A stretch of DNA of 64,000 bases from Tricholoma matsutake (taxonomy: Eukaryota; Basidiomycota; Agaricomycetes; Agaricales; Tricholomataceae). Below the pieces are notes generated by a model, which saw nothing but the letters and a program-made list of their open reading frames with translations, was not told the origin of the DNA and searched no databases. The stretch's first letter is position 1. Every line of letters begins with the position of its first letter. A program made the position numbers and the translations under genes. Positions 46,026-57,441 of this stretch are shown piece by piece. The DNA lies in the NCBI GenBank assembly GCA_026075535.2, contig AP026543.1, positions 1,426,001 to 1,490,000 of the forward strand, given 5' to 3'.

Positions 46026-46311
46026 TCCATGACTTCTGACTTCATGTTGGTCATGGATTAACAACTTCTGACTTCCTGTCGGTCATTTCTCCAAGTGATT
46101 TTTGACTTTGAGTCAGTCACTTAACCAGATTCTGACTTTGAGTCATCTGGTTTTATGTTCATCTTTATTTCTTATCTCACAAACTGACTCACTTTAGCCT
46201 TGCTTTGCATCATTGGTTTGTTACTTCTGACTTCCTGTCAGTTGTTTCTCCAAGTGATTTTTGACTTCGCGTTGGTCACTTAACCAGATTCTGACTTCGA
46301 GTCATTTGGTT
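46026..46311 (+). repeat. hairpin array 2, orientation B
   Basis: The loop is the complement of orientation A (TTCTGACTTCATGTTG, TCTGACTTTGAGTC). Stems: TCCATGAC/GTCATGGA (46026-46057), AAGTGA/TCACTT (46093-46122 and 46252-46281), AACCAGAT/ATCTGGTT (46123-46152) and AACCAGAT/ATTTGGTT (46282-46311, one G-U). A 155-bp direct duplication (46067 and 46222) copied three of them. Confidence 0.75.
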
Positions 46312-46489
46312 TTCTGTTTGTTTTTATTTCTTGTCTCACAAACTGACTTGTTTTAGCGTAGATCCTTGTTTCCCCGGATTATGTTATTGAGTTGTGCAGG
46401 AGATTTTGAGTGAGTAATACTGTCTTCTCCTTCCTTTATGTCTCATCCAATTGCTTTATTAGTTCTCATTGGATTCATCACTTGTAGAG

Positions 46490-48620
46490 CACAATGGCCA
46501 GCCAAAGCATTGTTCACATTACGCCCAAGTACTGAACTTGGACCACAGTTTGCTCCTCCACAAAAAAAATTATAATCAATGTATGGCAACAGAATTTATG
46601 CATTCCCACTATCTCTGACTGGGACTATCAGGTGAGAGTTTTGAACATGGTGACAGGCGAGTGGGTGCTGTGGTTGGAAATGGCAAATGGTTCGTTACCA
46701 GCCTGAACATGGAATTTGTTCCCCAGCCCCCTCTTGGTCATACCCACAACATGTGTATCTGTGCCGATTTCCAATATGGTGATGATGATCCACTTCAGTG
46801 GCCGCAGCCATAGATTGTCTCTGATTGTCATCTAGGTTCAATTCCATTGCACCCTAGGCCTGACAATGCAATGTCCATTATGTGGTGGGATCTGGAACCC
46901 AAGGACTTTGTGCCAACCACTGCAACTCCCATCAGCAGGTTAGGGTTGATAGACAGGAAACACTTCACCTATCTCTCATACATGGTGTCTTCACTGTGTT
47001 CTTGTGCAGAAGAGTTCATGTCAGCAGAAATGTCTGAGAAGAAGAATGAAGCTATACCCTTGTTCTTGACTGTACTTATGCAGGGCATGAAAAGGCTGGA
47101 AAATTTGCCCATGAGTCATCATCAGGTGTTCATGAATGTTCGGTATGTGCAGAGGTGCTATTTGGAGCTTCTTGCTGCACTAGACTACTTGGAAGTGTTC
47201 CATCCATGTATGTGTGGTCATCACCCTGTGTGGAATTGAGGATAGTCTTCACTTATGATCCTGTTGTGATCCAAGACTTTCTGTGTGCAGGCCTACCTGT
47301 TTGGCTTATCCATCCATATGATATGCTCTACACTGCAAGGATTTACTCCATCACCAATGTGTGGCTTCCTGAGGATTACCTTCATCTTGAAGATGCCAGT
47401 CCCCCCTTCAAGGCCTTCTTCTCTGATTGAGTGGACCATCCAAATTGATCCCATGCGTTCCATGCTTACCTTTGAGCTTTCTTCTCCTACCCCAATCCAT
47501 TTGATATTGTGGATGAACCCTCAGTGGACCAGCCATTGTCTTCTAGCTCTATCCAGTCTTCAACTCCAATGGCTAGTCAGACCACAAAAAACAAACCTTC
47601 TCAGGGGCAACCATGTACATACTTTCTCCACCTTCACATTCCATTACTAACTGAGTTATCAGATAATTGAAAAACTGGTCAAACTTCAAAACCTTCAATG
47701 GGGTGAAACAAATTCATAGAGGAACCAAATCCACTGATACCCCTGGTAATTCCTGCATGGTGTCATGGATTGGCACAAGTTGATACCAATCCGGTCAATC
47801 AAGCAGGATGTTTCAGTCATCCAATGGATGTGGGTTACACATTTCCTGAACCTGGCATTATCTACAGAGGTCAATCACCAGAATGACAAGCAAAATTACT
47901 CCTCAGTTGGCTTCAGCAATGGCCAGCTCTGATCTACAGGCTGACATCCTTGGAATCATCAGCATGAGTGTCATCAAATCAGAGTTGGCATACAATGCTT
48001 ACCTATGGTAATATGGCAATTTTGTATGGGAGTAAGGAGCAGACCAAGAGCAGTCGTCATCATGCAGACATGTGCCAGCTGCTTGGGAATTGTCTGGATG
48101 AAGCAGGGCTGGAATTGAAGACAGGGGGTGAGCAAGTTTTCTAGTGTGAACAAGAACTGTCGACAGGAGTGCTACCTTCCTTTGAGGTCTGTCAGGAGAT
48201 CCTTTGGGAGCTCCACAAGCTAAATTTCAGATTCGAATTGCTTGCTCTGCACCACCAAGCACAATTAGTGGTTGATGACTCACCAGAACATCAATATCAT
48301 GTGCTAGCTTGCTTTCCAGGACATGGCCCATTTCTGGTTGCTGATCTTAGCCTTGCCAATCAAGGATTAGCTGCTCCTTCAACAGCTGAGCAAGCATCTT
48401 ACCTTCTCACATTGAAGAGGCTGATGAAAGGATAGAAGGGAAACACACCATCGCAAATTGGTTCTGATGAAAAACCTGTTGAGAAATACTCTGCAGTTGA
48501 ACTGACTGCTTTAGAACAGGCGGTGGCAAAGTTCTATACACAGTTGTTCTTCAATTTTTTTGGTTGTGCAGCAATAGTCCCTCATCAGTTGCAGGTTCCT
48601 TTGTCCAGGCCCTAACATTC
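46490..48620 (+). pseudogene. orphan gene 1 in the 25.2-kb insertion
   Basis: Conserved-looking blocks alternate frames: YQVRVLNMVTGEWVLW; HPRPDNAMSIMWWDLEPKD; PISRLGLIDRKHFTYLSYMV; SAEMSEKKNEAIPLFLTVLM; PVVIQDFLCAGLPVWLI; SITNVWLPEDYLHLEDASPP; SFEVCQEILWELHKLNFRFE; and KYSAVELTALEQAVAKFYTQ near the end. It looks like a protein of about 700 residues with Trp/Leu-rich helical segments and short introns. I believe relatives are common beside transposons in mycorrhizal basidiomycetes, but I cannot name the family or function. Stops (for example after HPVWN) show decay. It lies downstream of the hairpin arrays on the plus strand. Confidence 0.5.
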
Positions 48621-48839
48621 ATCATCTACATTCCAATTCCCTGTTTTGTACATCTAAGTATTATTTTCATATTGCTGTTTTTGAACATCATGATTGTTGG
48701 GTCACTTCACATGTTATAAATAGATCTTTGGACAATGGCATTACATTGTTTGCTTTAGCCTTCAGGCCTCAATAAGTATGGTTCGAGTTGAGTTAGAGTA
48801 TTTTTGCATTTATTTTTTCATTTGACTCTTTACCAGGAC

Positions 48840-51800
48840 CTCTAGACCAACCCGTCTCAAGTTCAACTTATCACCATCCTACTGCACACTATGCCAGTTA
48901 CTCATGCTGCTGCTGCATGCAATACACCCATCAATGTTGGGGATACCCATCCTAAGCCTGTTCTGAAATGACAATGGAAGACTGCAAGAGTGAAAGCCAA
49001 AACAACAGCCACATTGCCTACTGGTTCTGGGGATGTGGCTGCTGCAAGTGCACCTCTTTCTCCCCACTCTAATAATTCCACCTGTGCTGCGCATGCTCAG
49101 AATCTTGCTCCTCCTCCTTCACATCTTCCTCGCAAGGTTTCCACCACTTATAGTGCCCATATTTTGAACCCCAGCAACATTAATTGCCCAGCGCTGTGAT
49201 TACTTGGGCATGGCAAAAGCAACCCCGATCCTGATCCCAATGCCGCATTCATTTCCACCTGCATAAGGTGGGGTCATGATGATCATGAGGCTCCCCAAAC
49301 TCCAGTCCCTGAATTGCCCTTGAATATGGATGTGTCTCCATGCCATCATGTGGCTTGTTCCCCTCCCTGGATGGAGGATGTGCAGAATAATGATAATGAG
49401 TCACAACGCAGTGAAACTCCACTGTATTTTCCTTCATCTCCCCCTGATGCCAACAATTGTGAGACCCTGCGACCAGCCCCTTCATCTCCAGCCAACTCCA
49501 GCAAATACTCATCTCCAGCCAACTCCAGTGACTCATCTCCAGCCAACTCCAGCGAACACACCCCCAAATTGCCACTCAGCTCCCTCTCTGGGTCTGATTA
49601 TTCTGAGAGGAGAAGGGATGATGACCAGATGCATCTGCAGAAAATTTGCCTTAGAGGACCTTGGGCTGTGACTCCAACACAAGAAGAACAAGATGAGGAA
49701 GATGATTGCATACTTGATCAGGAAGCACCAGTCTCACCACCACAGTTCACAGCTGCACAGAAGGGGAAAGGAAAGAGGGAAAGAAAGGCATCCACTAGTC
49801 GTCGTCCATTGAGCTATGATGGGGATGATGCAGGCAATGTCTTGGACCACAACACTAGTGAATGACAACTGTTCAGATCAGGCCCCATTCAAGCAGCCGC
49901 TAAAGCTCAAGTGATTGAGGCCCAGCAAATTTACCATGAGACAGTGGCGGCAATGTCAATCTGTTGTTCAACATTGTTGGTGAAAACACAGTGAAGCCTC
50001 GTTGCATCAACATATGGAATGCCTTCCAGTCATGGTATCCTGAGCATGGTGAAATCAAACGTGAAGATGATAGTATACATGATTTTTTTTTGTTTTTGCT
50101 CAGACTTCTAACCTTACTGTAGTGTCTAGCACAGATTACACTGGCATCATTTGCAAAGAGTACAACAAGAAGCTTGTTGAGCTTGGCAATGAGGCCGATG
50201 ACCCAGCAGCTAGATGGCTCCATTTCAAGGTACAGCTCAACTGGTATGAATCAAAAATGCAAGATTTCATCTACTTGAAGAAGAATGATGGTAACTTTGA
50301 TGCTGTGGTAGCCAATATCATAGACAAGTTTGATCATTTGGTGAGTTCTCATTCATTGTGTTAAACATGTCTTGAACAGTCTGTGACAGGGTCTGATTGC
50401 ATGGGAGCAGTACGGTGTTCATTGCTTTGGGTTTATCATTGACCCTAGCTGTGATTCAAGAGGTTGTATATCCAGCGTGATGTGGGGTAGTGGGCCACTG
50501 TACAAGGAGCTGCGGAATACATACAATTCAACAGTCATGAAACAGCTAAGTGATTATGAAGGGATGTTCAAGTAAGCTATGCTAGCTTCCATTTCATCCT
50601 TTCTTTCATGCTCAATCTACTACAGGGGCTTAGAAGCCCTGAAGGCTGGAAGAGAATATGCACAGGAGCAATATTCAGCTGACCTTCACAAGATACATGG
50701 CGAGGGAGAACATGATCATACATGTCACTTATTTGGGGAATTTCTGCATGTCGATATCTGTACGTCTTTCTTTCCCAGATGTTCGATGTGATATTAATCC
50801 TGTCATCTCTAGTACATATCATTCATGAGCAAGTTCACCCTGGTGATGCAAAGAAGATGCAGGTGGCTTGGGCATGCTGGCCTGAATTTGCCTTCCGTTA
50901 CCAAATTTGATTGGTTGGTTGGCCAGCTGAGATCGGAAATGTTCCTGGGCCTGGCTTTAACCTCAAAGTTGACCTGAAATCCAAAGTCCTGACAAAGTTG
51001 ATTTCTGCACACATTCAGGCATTGTCTCATGATGAAGGTGAGGATGGGGTTGTGGATGAGGGCCCGCTGTGTCATATTGAACCTTGGACAGATGGTATGT
51101 GGTTTATTGATTAGTTTTATGTTGTATCATGACACTTGTTGCACAGAGGAGAAAGAACTACCCGATGAAAAGCTGATGTCAGTCCCCCTCATGCTTGACA
51201 ATTGTGAACCAGCAAATACACTAATGACACTCATGGAATCCAAGAAATTCATGCAAAGGGTTGGGCAGAGCAAGAGCAGGCAGTCCGGCCAAATACCAAC
51301 CCATCTGTCAGCTTCAGAGTCATCAGATCTTGATGCAAATCCACACTCACACCCACACTGTCCTCATCTGGCACAGGCTCCACGAGGGGCTACTACAGAC
51401 ATTCTGTATATTAACAAGAACTAACACTGACATCATGTACCCCCCCACATTACACTTGGTTCATGCACTGCTGCAGAGGCTTCAGATCCAGAGGAAACTC
51501 CACGTGCATGTGCACACCCTCATCAAGCAGTCTCAGGTGCCACATGCTACCGAGAGTTTGGATGAAGATGCACATCCAACAGTTGTCAATGACAGTGTAT
51601 GTGTTTCCAATGCAACCACTCATCATCATGAATCCCTGCAATCCCTTTGCTGCCACCCGGAAACTGCGCAATATGATGAGCAAAGGTCATGCAATGTTCC
51701 TCTTGCCACCCATCACCATCAGGGATATCATGAGGAATCTTACCGAAACAAAACATATGCATCACTCCAGGCACCTGTTCAAACCCATCATCAACGCCGT

Positions 51801-52040
51801 GCCACTGATGCAGACCTCAACATTCATTCTCATGCGGGTACAGGTGTATACATGCAAAATATCAATTATCATGAGTATGACAATGGGCCTATTGGAGATG
51901 GCCATTACCTGCCATGAGAGATACCAGCAGATACATGCATTCCATCTTGTCAATCTCCTCCAGGTCCCACAGAAACTGGACAATCTAACAATGGTCGAGC
52001 ATATTGCCAACCTCTTGCACATAATAGACGTGATCTAGTC
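48840..52040 (+). pseudogene. orphan gene 2 in the 25.2-kb insertion
   Basis: The N-terminal part (48980-49865) is Ser/Pro-rich, with a three-fold SSPANSS repeat (49490-49560), an acidic patch (QDEEDDCILDQE) and a basic patch (KGKGKRERKASTSRR), suggesting a nuclear regulatory-type protein. The central part reads STDYTGIICKEYNKKLVELG, DDPAARWLHFKVQLNWYESK, KKNDGNFDAVVANIIDKFDH and VHPGDAKKMQVAWACWPEFA. A His-rich tail follows (SNATTHHHESLQ). It belongs to a family I recognise only as recurrent beside Agaricomycete transposons; no domain name. Stops and frame changes are frequent. The gene probably had four or more introns (for example GTGAGTTCTCATTC at 50341). Confidence 0.5.
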
Positions 52041-52359
52041 AAGTCTCAACCCAGCCATGTAGATCAAGCTCATCGTTTCATGGTCTCTCAACAGTGTGAA
52101 CATTCTGTTGAGCCATTGGTGAAGAAACACAAGATTCATGACACTGACAAGCACACTCCTCGCCAAGTACTTCTTATGCCAAGTTGAGCTGGCAATCAAG
52201 TAGCTGGTTCATCATGTTCAAGAATGCCACATTCTTTGGAAGCGGGACCTTCACGACACAGACAACATCAAGTGTTTGAAGATTACCTTGAGCCACTTGG
52301 TGAGGATCCCAATGGTTATGACTTGTACAATGATGCTGGTTATTATACCTGACCATTCA

Positions 52360-53264
52360 TCATGTTGAATGAGTTTTTCTTTATCTGGTGATCCTTCTGA
52401 ACCAGTTTTCCTTTACCAATACCATCCATACTTATGTCCACTCCATACTTATGTCTATCTGTACTATGATGTATGATTTATGCCCAACTTATGTCTATGC
52501 AAATTATGTATTCAATGTTGATATCTCAGTCATATTTGACACTACCGGTTCTGATGTCCTCTCTTGTTTTGTGTGTTTCTCTCTTGTGAACTGCCATTTA
52601 TTAAATAACTGGCAATAGTACTATGTTCTTGGCAGCTTAAGAAAAAGAGAGGAAAAAAGAGATGACTCCAAGATTCAACTTTTAATGGTCAGTGGCATTG
52701 GTCACAAACTTCTATACTACAAATTCTTTTTCAAATCCACTATTATAAACATAACAATAGAGTAGTTACTGGTCTCAATACTAAAATAAAACATCCATAT
52801 TGTTGTATTTATCTGAGTCATACTTGTGTCCAACTACAAAGCTAGTAGTGGAGTCTCCAGTACTTTCTCATCTAGTATTATTTCCACCAACAAACCTTGG
52901 TAGTCATTCAAAGTATATTTCAAGGCTAGGACTACATAACTTTCAAATAAGATTTGTATGGCTGGAGATACCCAGCAATGTGTGACATGACAGATAGGGA
53001 GTCCCCTATACTTGGGACTAGACCAGATCTACAGTGGGAATGCCCACAACAGTTGGACCTCCCCATGATATACTTGGTCCAGATACACTCCTATGGGCTG
53101 GACCAAGCTGACCCCTGGGCTTTCCAATTGGGACATCCAGACCTAAGCATGGGGAAGACCATAGAGCTTGGAACTAGTCCCTTGTCTTACACCTACTTAG
53201 GGTAGTCTTTCTTGGTGGGACAATCTACCCTAACTATGGGGTCAGGGGGGGGTTGCCTGAAGTG
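52360..53264. other. no gene seen; right end of the insertion
   Basis: T-rich DNA (52380-52620) is followed by a GC-richer segment with direct words GGACCTCCCC, TGGGACATCCAG and CTTGGTCCAG (52950-53220). An open frame at 52954-53205 has no recognisable motif. A G-run (53244-53251) adjoins the insertion terminus. Confidence 0.45.
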
Positions 53265-54190
53265 TGGAATGCAGCGTTAAATGCTGCATTTGTGAGTCGG
53301 TTCTCATCACAGAGTGAAGCAGCTTCATACCAAGCATAGATATCATTGTCCACTGGGTGCCCTTCCAACATCTGTGCAATCTGGTCCTGAATTTCTCTAT
53401 TGAGGCCCTGTCAGAACTTCACCACCACTGGTAGCCCACTCCCATATCCTGCCATGTCCACCAAATCCTTAAACTCATTGATATAATCGTCCACAGATCG
53501 ACATGCCTGGTGGTAAGAGGATGACTCAAGCCATGTCACTGCTCAGTGGGGCTTATTGAGGGCACAAAAGTGGCATACAAGCTCTGCTCAACAGTCACCC
53601 CAAGTGGAGAAAGGTAGAGAACCGAGCTCTTTAGTTTGGTGCAGAATATGGTCCACATAGAGATAAGCACATTCAGATTTCATGTATGTGAAGGCCCAAT
53701 AAAATTTTGCAGCCTCATCGACGAATTGATGCAACTGGAGACTGATGTATAACTCACAGGAATTAAGGAATGCATGCCCCTGCACACGTGCACCATTAAA
53801 TTTGGTGGTGGGAGACAGTTTAATCTGGGCACACTCTTTAGTGGGCATGTTTGGCAGCACATCATTGTTGGGCATGCTTGGAGTCACAATGGGGGGAATA
53901 TTGGTTGTAGGGTTAGTCTGGAGGGTTCTGACGAAGTTTTTGATCGTAGATTTAAGCGAATCAATTTGCATGTGTATTCCAGAAATGTCACTTTCAGGCG
54001 TGTTGAGGCGCTCTGATGCATCCATGTCACTAGGGGGCATGTTTGGTGAAAATGGTGGCGCAGTAAAGGTGGGACTGTCTGGAACAGTGTGTAGGGAGTC
54101 TGTGGAGCTTTGGGAAGCATTGTCCACTCCATACCTGCCTATCTTGGGCAGTGCGTTCACAATTTTGGGCCTTAGGGGAGAGTTTTCTAC
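53265..54190 (-). pseudogene. gypsy BC gag, 5' part
   Basis: After the LTR the frame reads VENSPLRPKIVNALPKIGRY, a Ser/Pro-rich spacer, ESDISGIHMQIDSLKSTIKN, then the capsid region KLSPTTKFNGARVQGHAFLN, FVDEAAKFYWAFTYMKS and, after a break, DDYINEFKDLVDMAGYGSG with ENRLTNAAFNAAF at the insertion junction. It is closely related to gypsy A gag (17.2-18.1 kb). A stop in the NREIQDQI region marks it as non-functional. Confidence 0.85.
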
Positions 54191-54625
54191 TATAAGGGCA
54201 ACCTCAGCCTCTAGCAAAGGGAAATCCGGAGTTAAAATTATACTACATATTACAGGGATTGGGGGCACACCTAGCAAAGGGAAATCTGAAGAGAAAACTC
54301 TAAGGATCCCTTTGCTGATGCCCAGTATATGTGAAGATGACAAAAATCAAATAATAACCTAAAAATAGAAAAGGCAGAGATAGGCAGATCAAGGCCACCA
54401 AATGACATCATACCAAGGGGTAGATGTCAGAAGGGGTGCTCTGCCTCTAAATATAAAACTGTCAACATGCACAAACATGATAGAAAGGGAAATTAGTTAT
54501 AAAATCTGGAAAAATTATAGAAAATGAAGAATAGAAGGAAATGAAGTGAGGAAAAATATAGAACAAACATAAAAAATAGGAGAAATACACAGGGCACCCC
54601 CCCTAGTCCCCCTAGTCCCCTTACA
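54191..54625 (-). repeat. 5' LTR of gypsy BC
   Basis: The 435-bp LTR, TGTAAGGGG to GCCCTTATA on the minus strand, differs at only scattered positions from the 3' LTR at 23414-23848. It is flanked by AAGAA (minus), the element's TSD. Confidence 0.92.
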
Positions 54626-54639
54626 TTCTTGTCAGGACA

Positions 54640-56355
54640 CATGACTGCATATTGTCAGCATACAAAATTCAAATGCATCAGAAATACTCCACTTGCCAAT
54701 TGCAATGATGTACAATTCACAGTCCTTCATGAGAGTGTAGTATTTGGTAGAACTGCTTGTGCAGCAACACAGACAACATTGGGAAGTTCTGATTCCTCAT
54801 CATCATGGACCAGGGTCATGGACTGCTCAATAGAATCCAGCATAGGTATGACTTCTGCTATAAGTGGAACCTGAGACTGTGAAAACAGCTTTGTTGGCCC
54901 ATCAAAGACCTATTATAGATGATTAATTGTCTGCATTGTCAAATATCAGAGAAGTGACCTCAAGTACTGCACTAAGTGTTTCTGTAAGATCCCATTGGTC
55001 TTCTGACAGCTGGTAAGCCTGGAGTTTGTTGATGGCTGCACCTGTGAGCTGTTCAACTGGACTTCTAAAGTAGAGGTGAGCATCTAGGCAAGTGAGATCT
55101 GAATTCCATCAGGTAGGAACCCGGTGATCAAGTGTGTCCTTGTTACCAGACAGATCCTTGTCATTTGCAACAAGTGTATCAAATTTCTCCTTTAGTGTTG
55201 AACTGTCATGAACATGCTGTGCAAGGCTGGCAACCTGGGATTTCCTGAATTAAAATTGAATGTTGTGAAATAAATATCCTTACACATGGAAAACATTGCA
55301 GTGCCATCTTTTCCTTCTGAGGATCGATTGAAATACCCTTTTTCCTCATCATTTCAATTGCCTGGCCATGAGTAGTCTTGACAATGGCAGTATCATGGGC
55401 ATCCCTACCATCATCAGGCACAGCAGCTGAATCATTCTCAATCCCTTCCTCATGAACAGCAAGTTCATCATCAGAATCATCAGAGTCAGCAATAGCAGCA
55501 ACTGTATGGGATTTTAAATACTGAAGAGTGATTTACAGATTTTAACATACCATTGGCAGCTTCTGAGTCCTTAACCTTCTTTTTAGGCTGCTGAAAAAAG
55601 AAGGATATAAATATCTGAATGCTTGTTGAGTCCAGACTCCAGAATAGTGTAAAATTTCAGTAACACATACTTTAGCCAAGAGATTAATAATGTGTGGAAA
55701 ACAGTGTCCATGAGCTGCCATCCCCCAAAAGGATGGAATAAGCACTGGAAGATATTTGGCCAATACATCATTGTTTCCTGCATTGTCCATGCAAAGTGAA
55801 AATAGCTATAATAGACTCAGATTGCATGAAACAAGAGATATGTTAGTAACAAACAAGTTTGTCAAGCCCAAATCGCTGTAGACAACTGGCAGTAACCTCA
55901 ACAAGATATTTTCCATCATGTTTTTGGGTTAATCTGAGATGGATAATGCATTGAAGCAGCAAACCCATGGATCATAACAAAAATTAGCACTAACCTTATA
56001 AATTCCAGTACAGCACAATAAATAACTCCCTCATGAAACCAGACAACAACAAGTCCAAGAAATGATGCAACTATTGGAGCTGTCCACCAATCAAGCACAA
56101 GATGGATAGTGCTATTGAGAGCCTCCAAATATTGTTGAGCAACAATAATACCATACAAATATATAAATGACAGACCATAAAATAATTTTGGACATGTTTT
56201 GACATCTCAGTATACATAGCTTTAATATCATGAGAAACCATTTGAGGAGAAGGGATAATTGTTCCAGGTTGGAGCATCTCTACCTCTGCCTGGTAGTCCT
56301 CATCCAAAACTGAATTGAAAGGATGATGGTTTTTGGTGCATCGTAGAGCAATCAA
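54640..56355 (-). pseudogene. hAT-1 transposase, N-terminal and central regions
   Basis: Exons from 56355 downward: PFNSVLDEDYQAEVEMLQPG, SHDIKAMYTEMSKHVQNYF; then ALNSTIHLVLDWWTAPIVAS with the first catalytic-type Asp (usually V-L-D-G-W-T), FLGLVVVWFHEGVIYCA; MDNAGNNDVLAKYLP (second Asp, D-N-A-x-N) and GHCFPHIINLLAKV; an acidic stretch; HGQAIEMMRKKGISIDPQKE; and a part preceding the gypsy at CPDKN. The order is that of hAT transposases. The G of D-G-W-T is W here, and several introns and stops intervene. Confidence 0.83.
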
Positions 56356-56416
56356 GTGGCATGGGTGTGGGTCTGCCTTCTTGATGCTGTCTCATGGTAG
56401 ATAACATAGATAGAAC

Positions 56417-56525
56417 CTAAACAAGACAAATAAAAACATTAGTAAGTTGAAAAGAAAAGAAAAGAACTTTTGAAAAAAACATTACATAGGGCCCAAACAA
56501 CGTCTGGTGTCATTTGGGCCCTATG
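56417..56525 (-). repeat. GGGCCCAAA hairpin followed by intron-like segment, copy 7
   Basis: Stem ATAGGGCCCAAATGAC (minus) with GTTGTTTGGGCCCTAT (56485-56525, 7-nt loop, one mismatch). The minus-strand segment GTAATGTTTTTTTC to TTGTTTAG (56485-56417, 69 nt) has ACTTACTAATG as a branch-like site. It lies inside hAT-1. Confidence 0.6.
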
Positions 56526-56902
56526 TGGTTGGTTTGAACTTTGCAGTGTTACTCAACATGGGCATGGGCATGGGAGTGGTGGTGGTGGTGGTGATGGTGG
56601 TGGCAGTTGACTGAGTAGTGGTGGTGATGGAGAGGAAGGTGGCGACGTCGATCATCGGTGGCACAGCAACAGTTATGTTGACCCACGCCAGCCCGTGACA
56701 CCCTCAGACAGTACCCATACCCATGACATTCCTTATCTATATTAGTATATTTATTATTTACTCATTTATTTAAATTTTATAGTAACCATCGGTTCATCCA
56801 TGGATACCACCCATGTGATATCCATATCCATTGCCATCCATCCATATATGGATGGTATCCACAGATGGTCATCCAGATCAGAGCCATCCATGGCAGTCCC
56901 TA

Positions 56903-57008
56903 GCACGGACATGTCGCATCTGCTAGGGAATCCGGGGAAGAATTTGAACCTACAGACAGTGTCTTGACTGTCTTCCTAGACCAACCTCCCCTCGATTGTT
57001 TACATATT
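56903..57008 (+). pseudogene. Crinkler exon 2 fragment, 3' side of hAT-1
   Basis: Matches 57728-57848 of the intact Crinkler exon 2 (SARKSGEELEPTDSVLT, DQPPLD region) with scattered transitions and small gaps. It begins in the TSD GCACGGAC (56903-56910) next to the hAT-1 5' terminus and stops at CATATT. It continues the gene where the fragment at 1682-2046 ends. Confidence 0.8.
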
Positions 57009-57441
57009 AGAGGTGCTGAACCTGGGACCAAACCTACTGAGGAGGAAGAGAACCAGAACTGGACTGAACTTCGGCATCCCTATTGGTTGTACATAATTTA
57101 CATGAGTCTGTATTGAGCAGTGAACCAAGTGGACCTCTTTCCCAGCGTGCTTCTTGACATGAATGAGACAAGAAAGTGATTACCAGGTGAGGGTCCGTGC
57201 GCCCAGTACTGGAGTGTTCACGTGATGCGGTCTTTGGCAAATTTAGGTAAGTAGCCCTAGTCCGTGGCCTGACGAACCGCTACGGCCTTCATCTAAGTCT
57301 TTCGCGCGAAGGTCGCTGGTGTCGTTGATACCGCAAAGAGTAGCTTCCTCCATCGCATCAGCAAACCCAACACAGCCTCCAGCCAAGGACGCCAACACCC
57401 TTTCCCCACACTCGTCCACATCTGACCAAGCAGAGCCCGCT

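Larger units (their letters stand above)
28063..53264. mobile_element. 25.2-kb composite insertion in gypsy BC gag
   Basis: The gag sequence of gypsy BC breaks at 28062 and resumes at 53265. The 8 bp at the break are present on both sides (TGGAATGT at 28055-28062, TGGAATGC at 53265-53272), while gypsy A shows the uninterrupted sequence. That is the signature of insertion with an 8-bp TSD. Inside lie inverted satellite arms, a second gypsy, KDZ transposase pieces, hairpin arrays and two orphan genes. The ends (GTAAATTTGAATATGC and, inward from the right, CACTTCAGGCAACC) are not convincing inverted repeats, although GGCAACC occurs near both. KDZ elements are large, and Zisupton is known to make 8-bp TSDs, so the KDZ transposase is the likeliest mover. 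That is inference. Confidence 0.65.
53265..54625 (-). mobile_element. gypsy chromovirus BC, 5' part (5' LTR and gag)
   Basis: The minus-strand 5' LTR (54625 to 54191) is followed by gag to 53265. It is the complement of the 3' part at 23414-28062: same strand, matching break point in gag and the same TSD (TTCTT at 54626-54630). Confidence 0.88.
54626..56902 (-). mobile_element. hAT-1 element, 5' half
   Basis: It ends at 56902 in CATCCATGGCAGTCCCTA, the hAT-1 5' terminus. It matches the left end of the complete copy (7075 onward) through the ATGAGTAA..TTTAAATAAATG region. The inner boundary is the gypsy 5' LTR. It contains transposase exons and one hairpin-intron module. Confidence 0.85.

Noticed and set aside
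51261..52038. Two overlapping plus-strand frames of about 190-220 codons in orphan gene 2
   Set aside because: Only parts of each frame fit the gene's expected exons. His-rich composition opens neighbouring frames, so neither was called as a separate gene.
52954..53205. 83-codon frame near the right end of the insertion
   Set aside because: Composition follows local direct words (GGACATCCAG, GACCTCCCC) and no family is recognisable.
28063..53264. A Starship-type element
   Set aside because: No tyrosine recombinase of the DUF3435 kind is visible, and the TSD and KDZ content point elsewhere.
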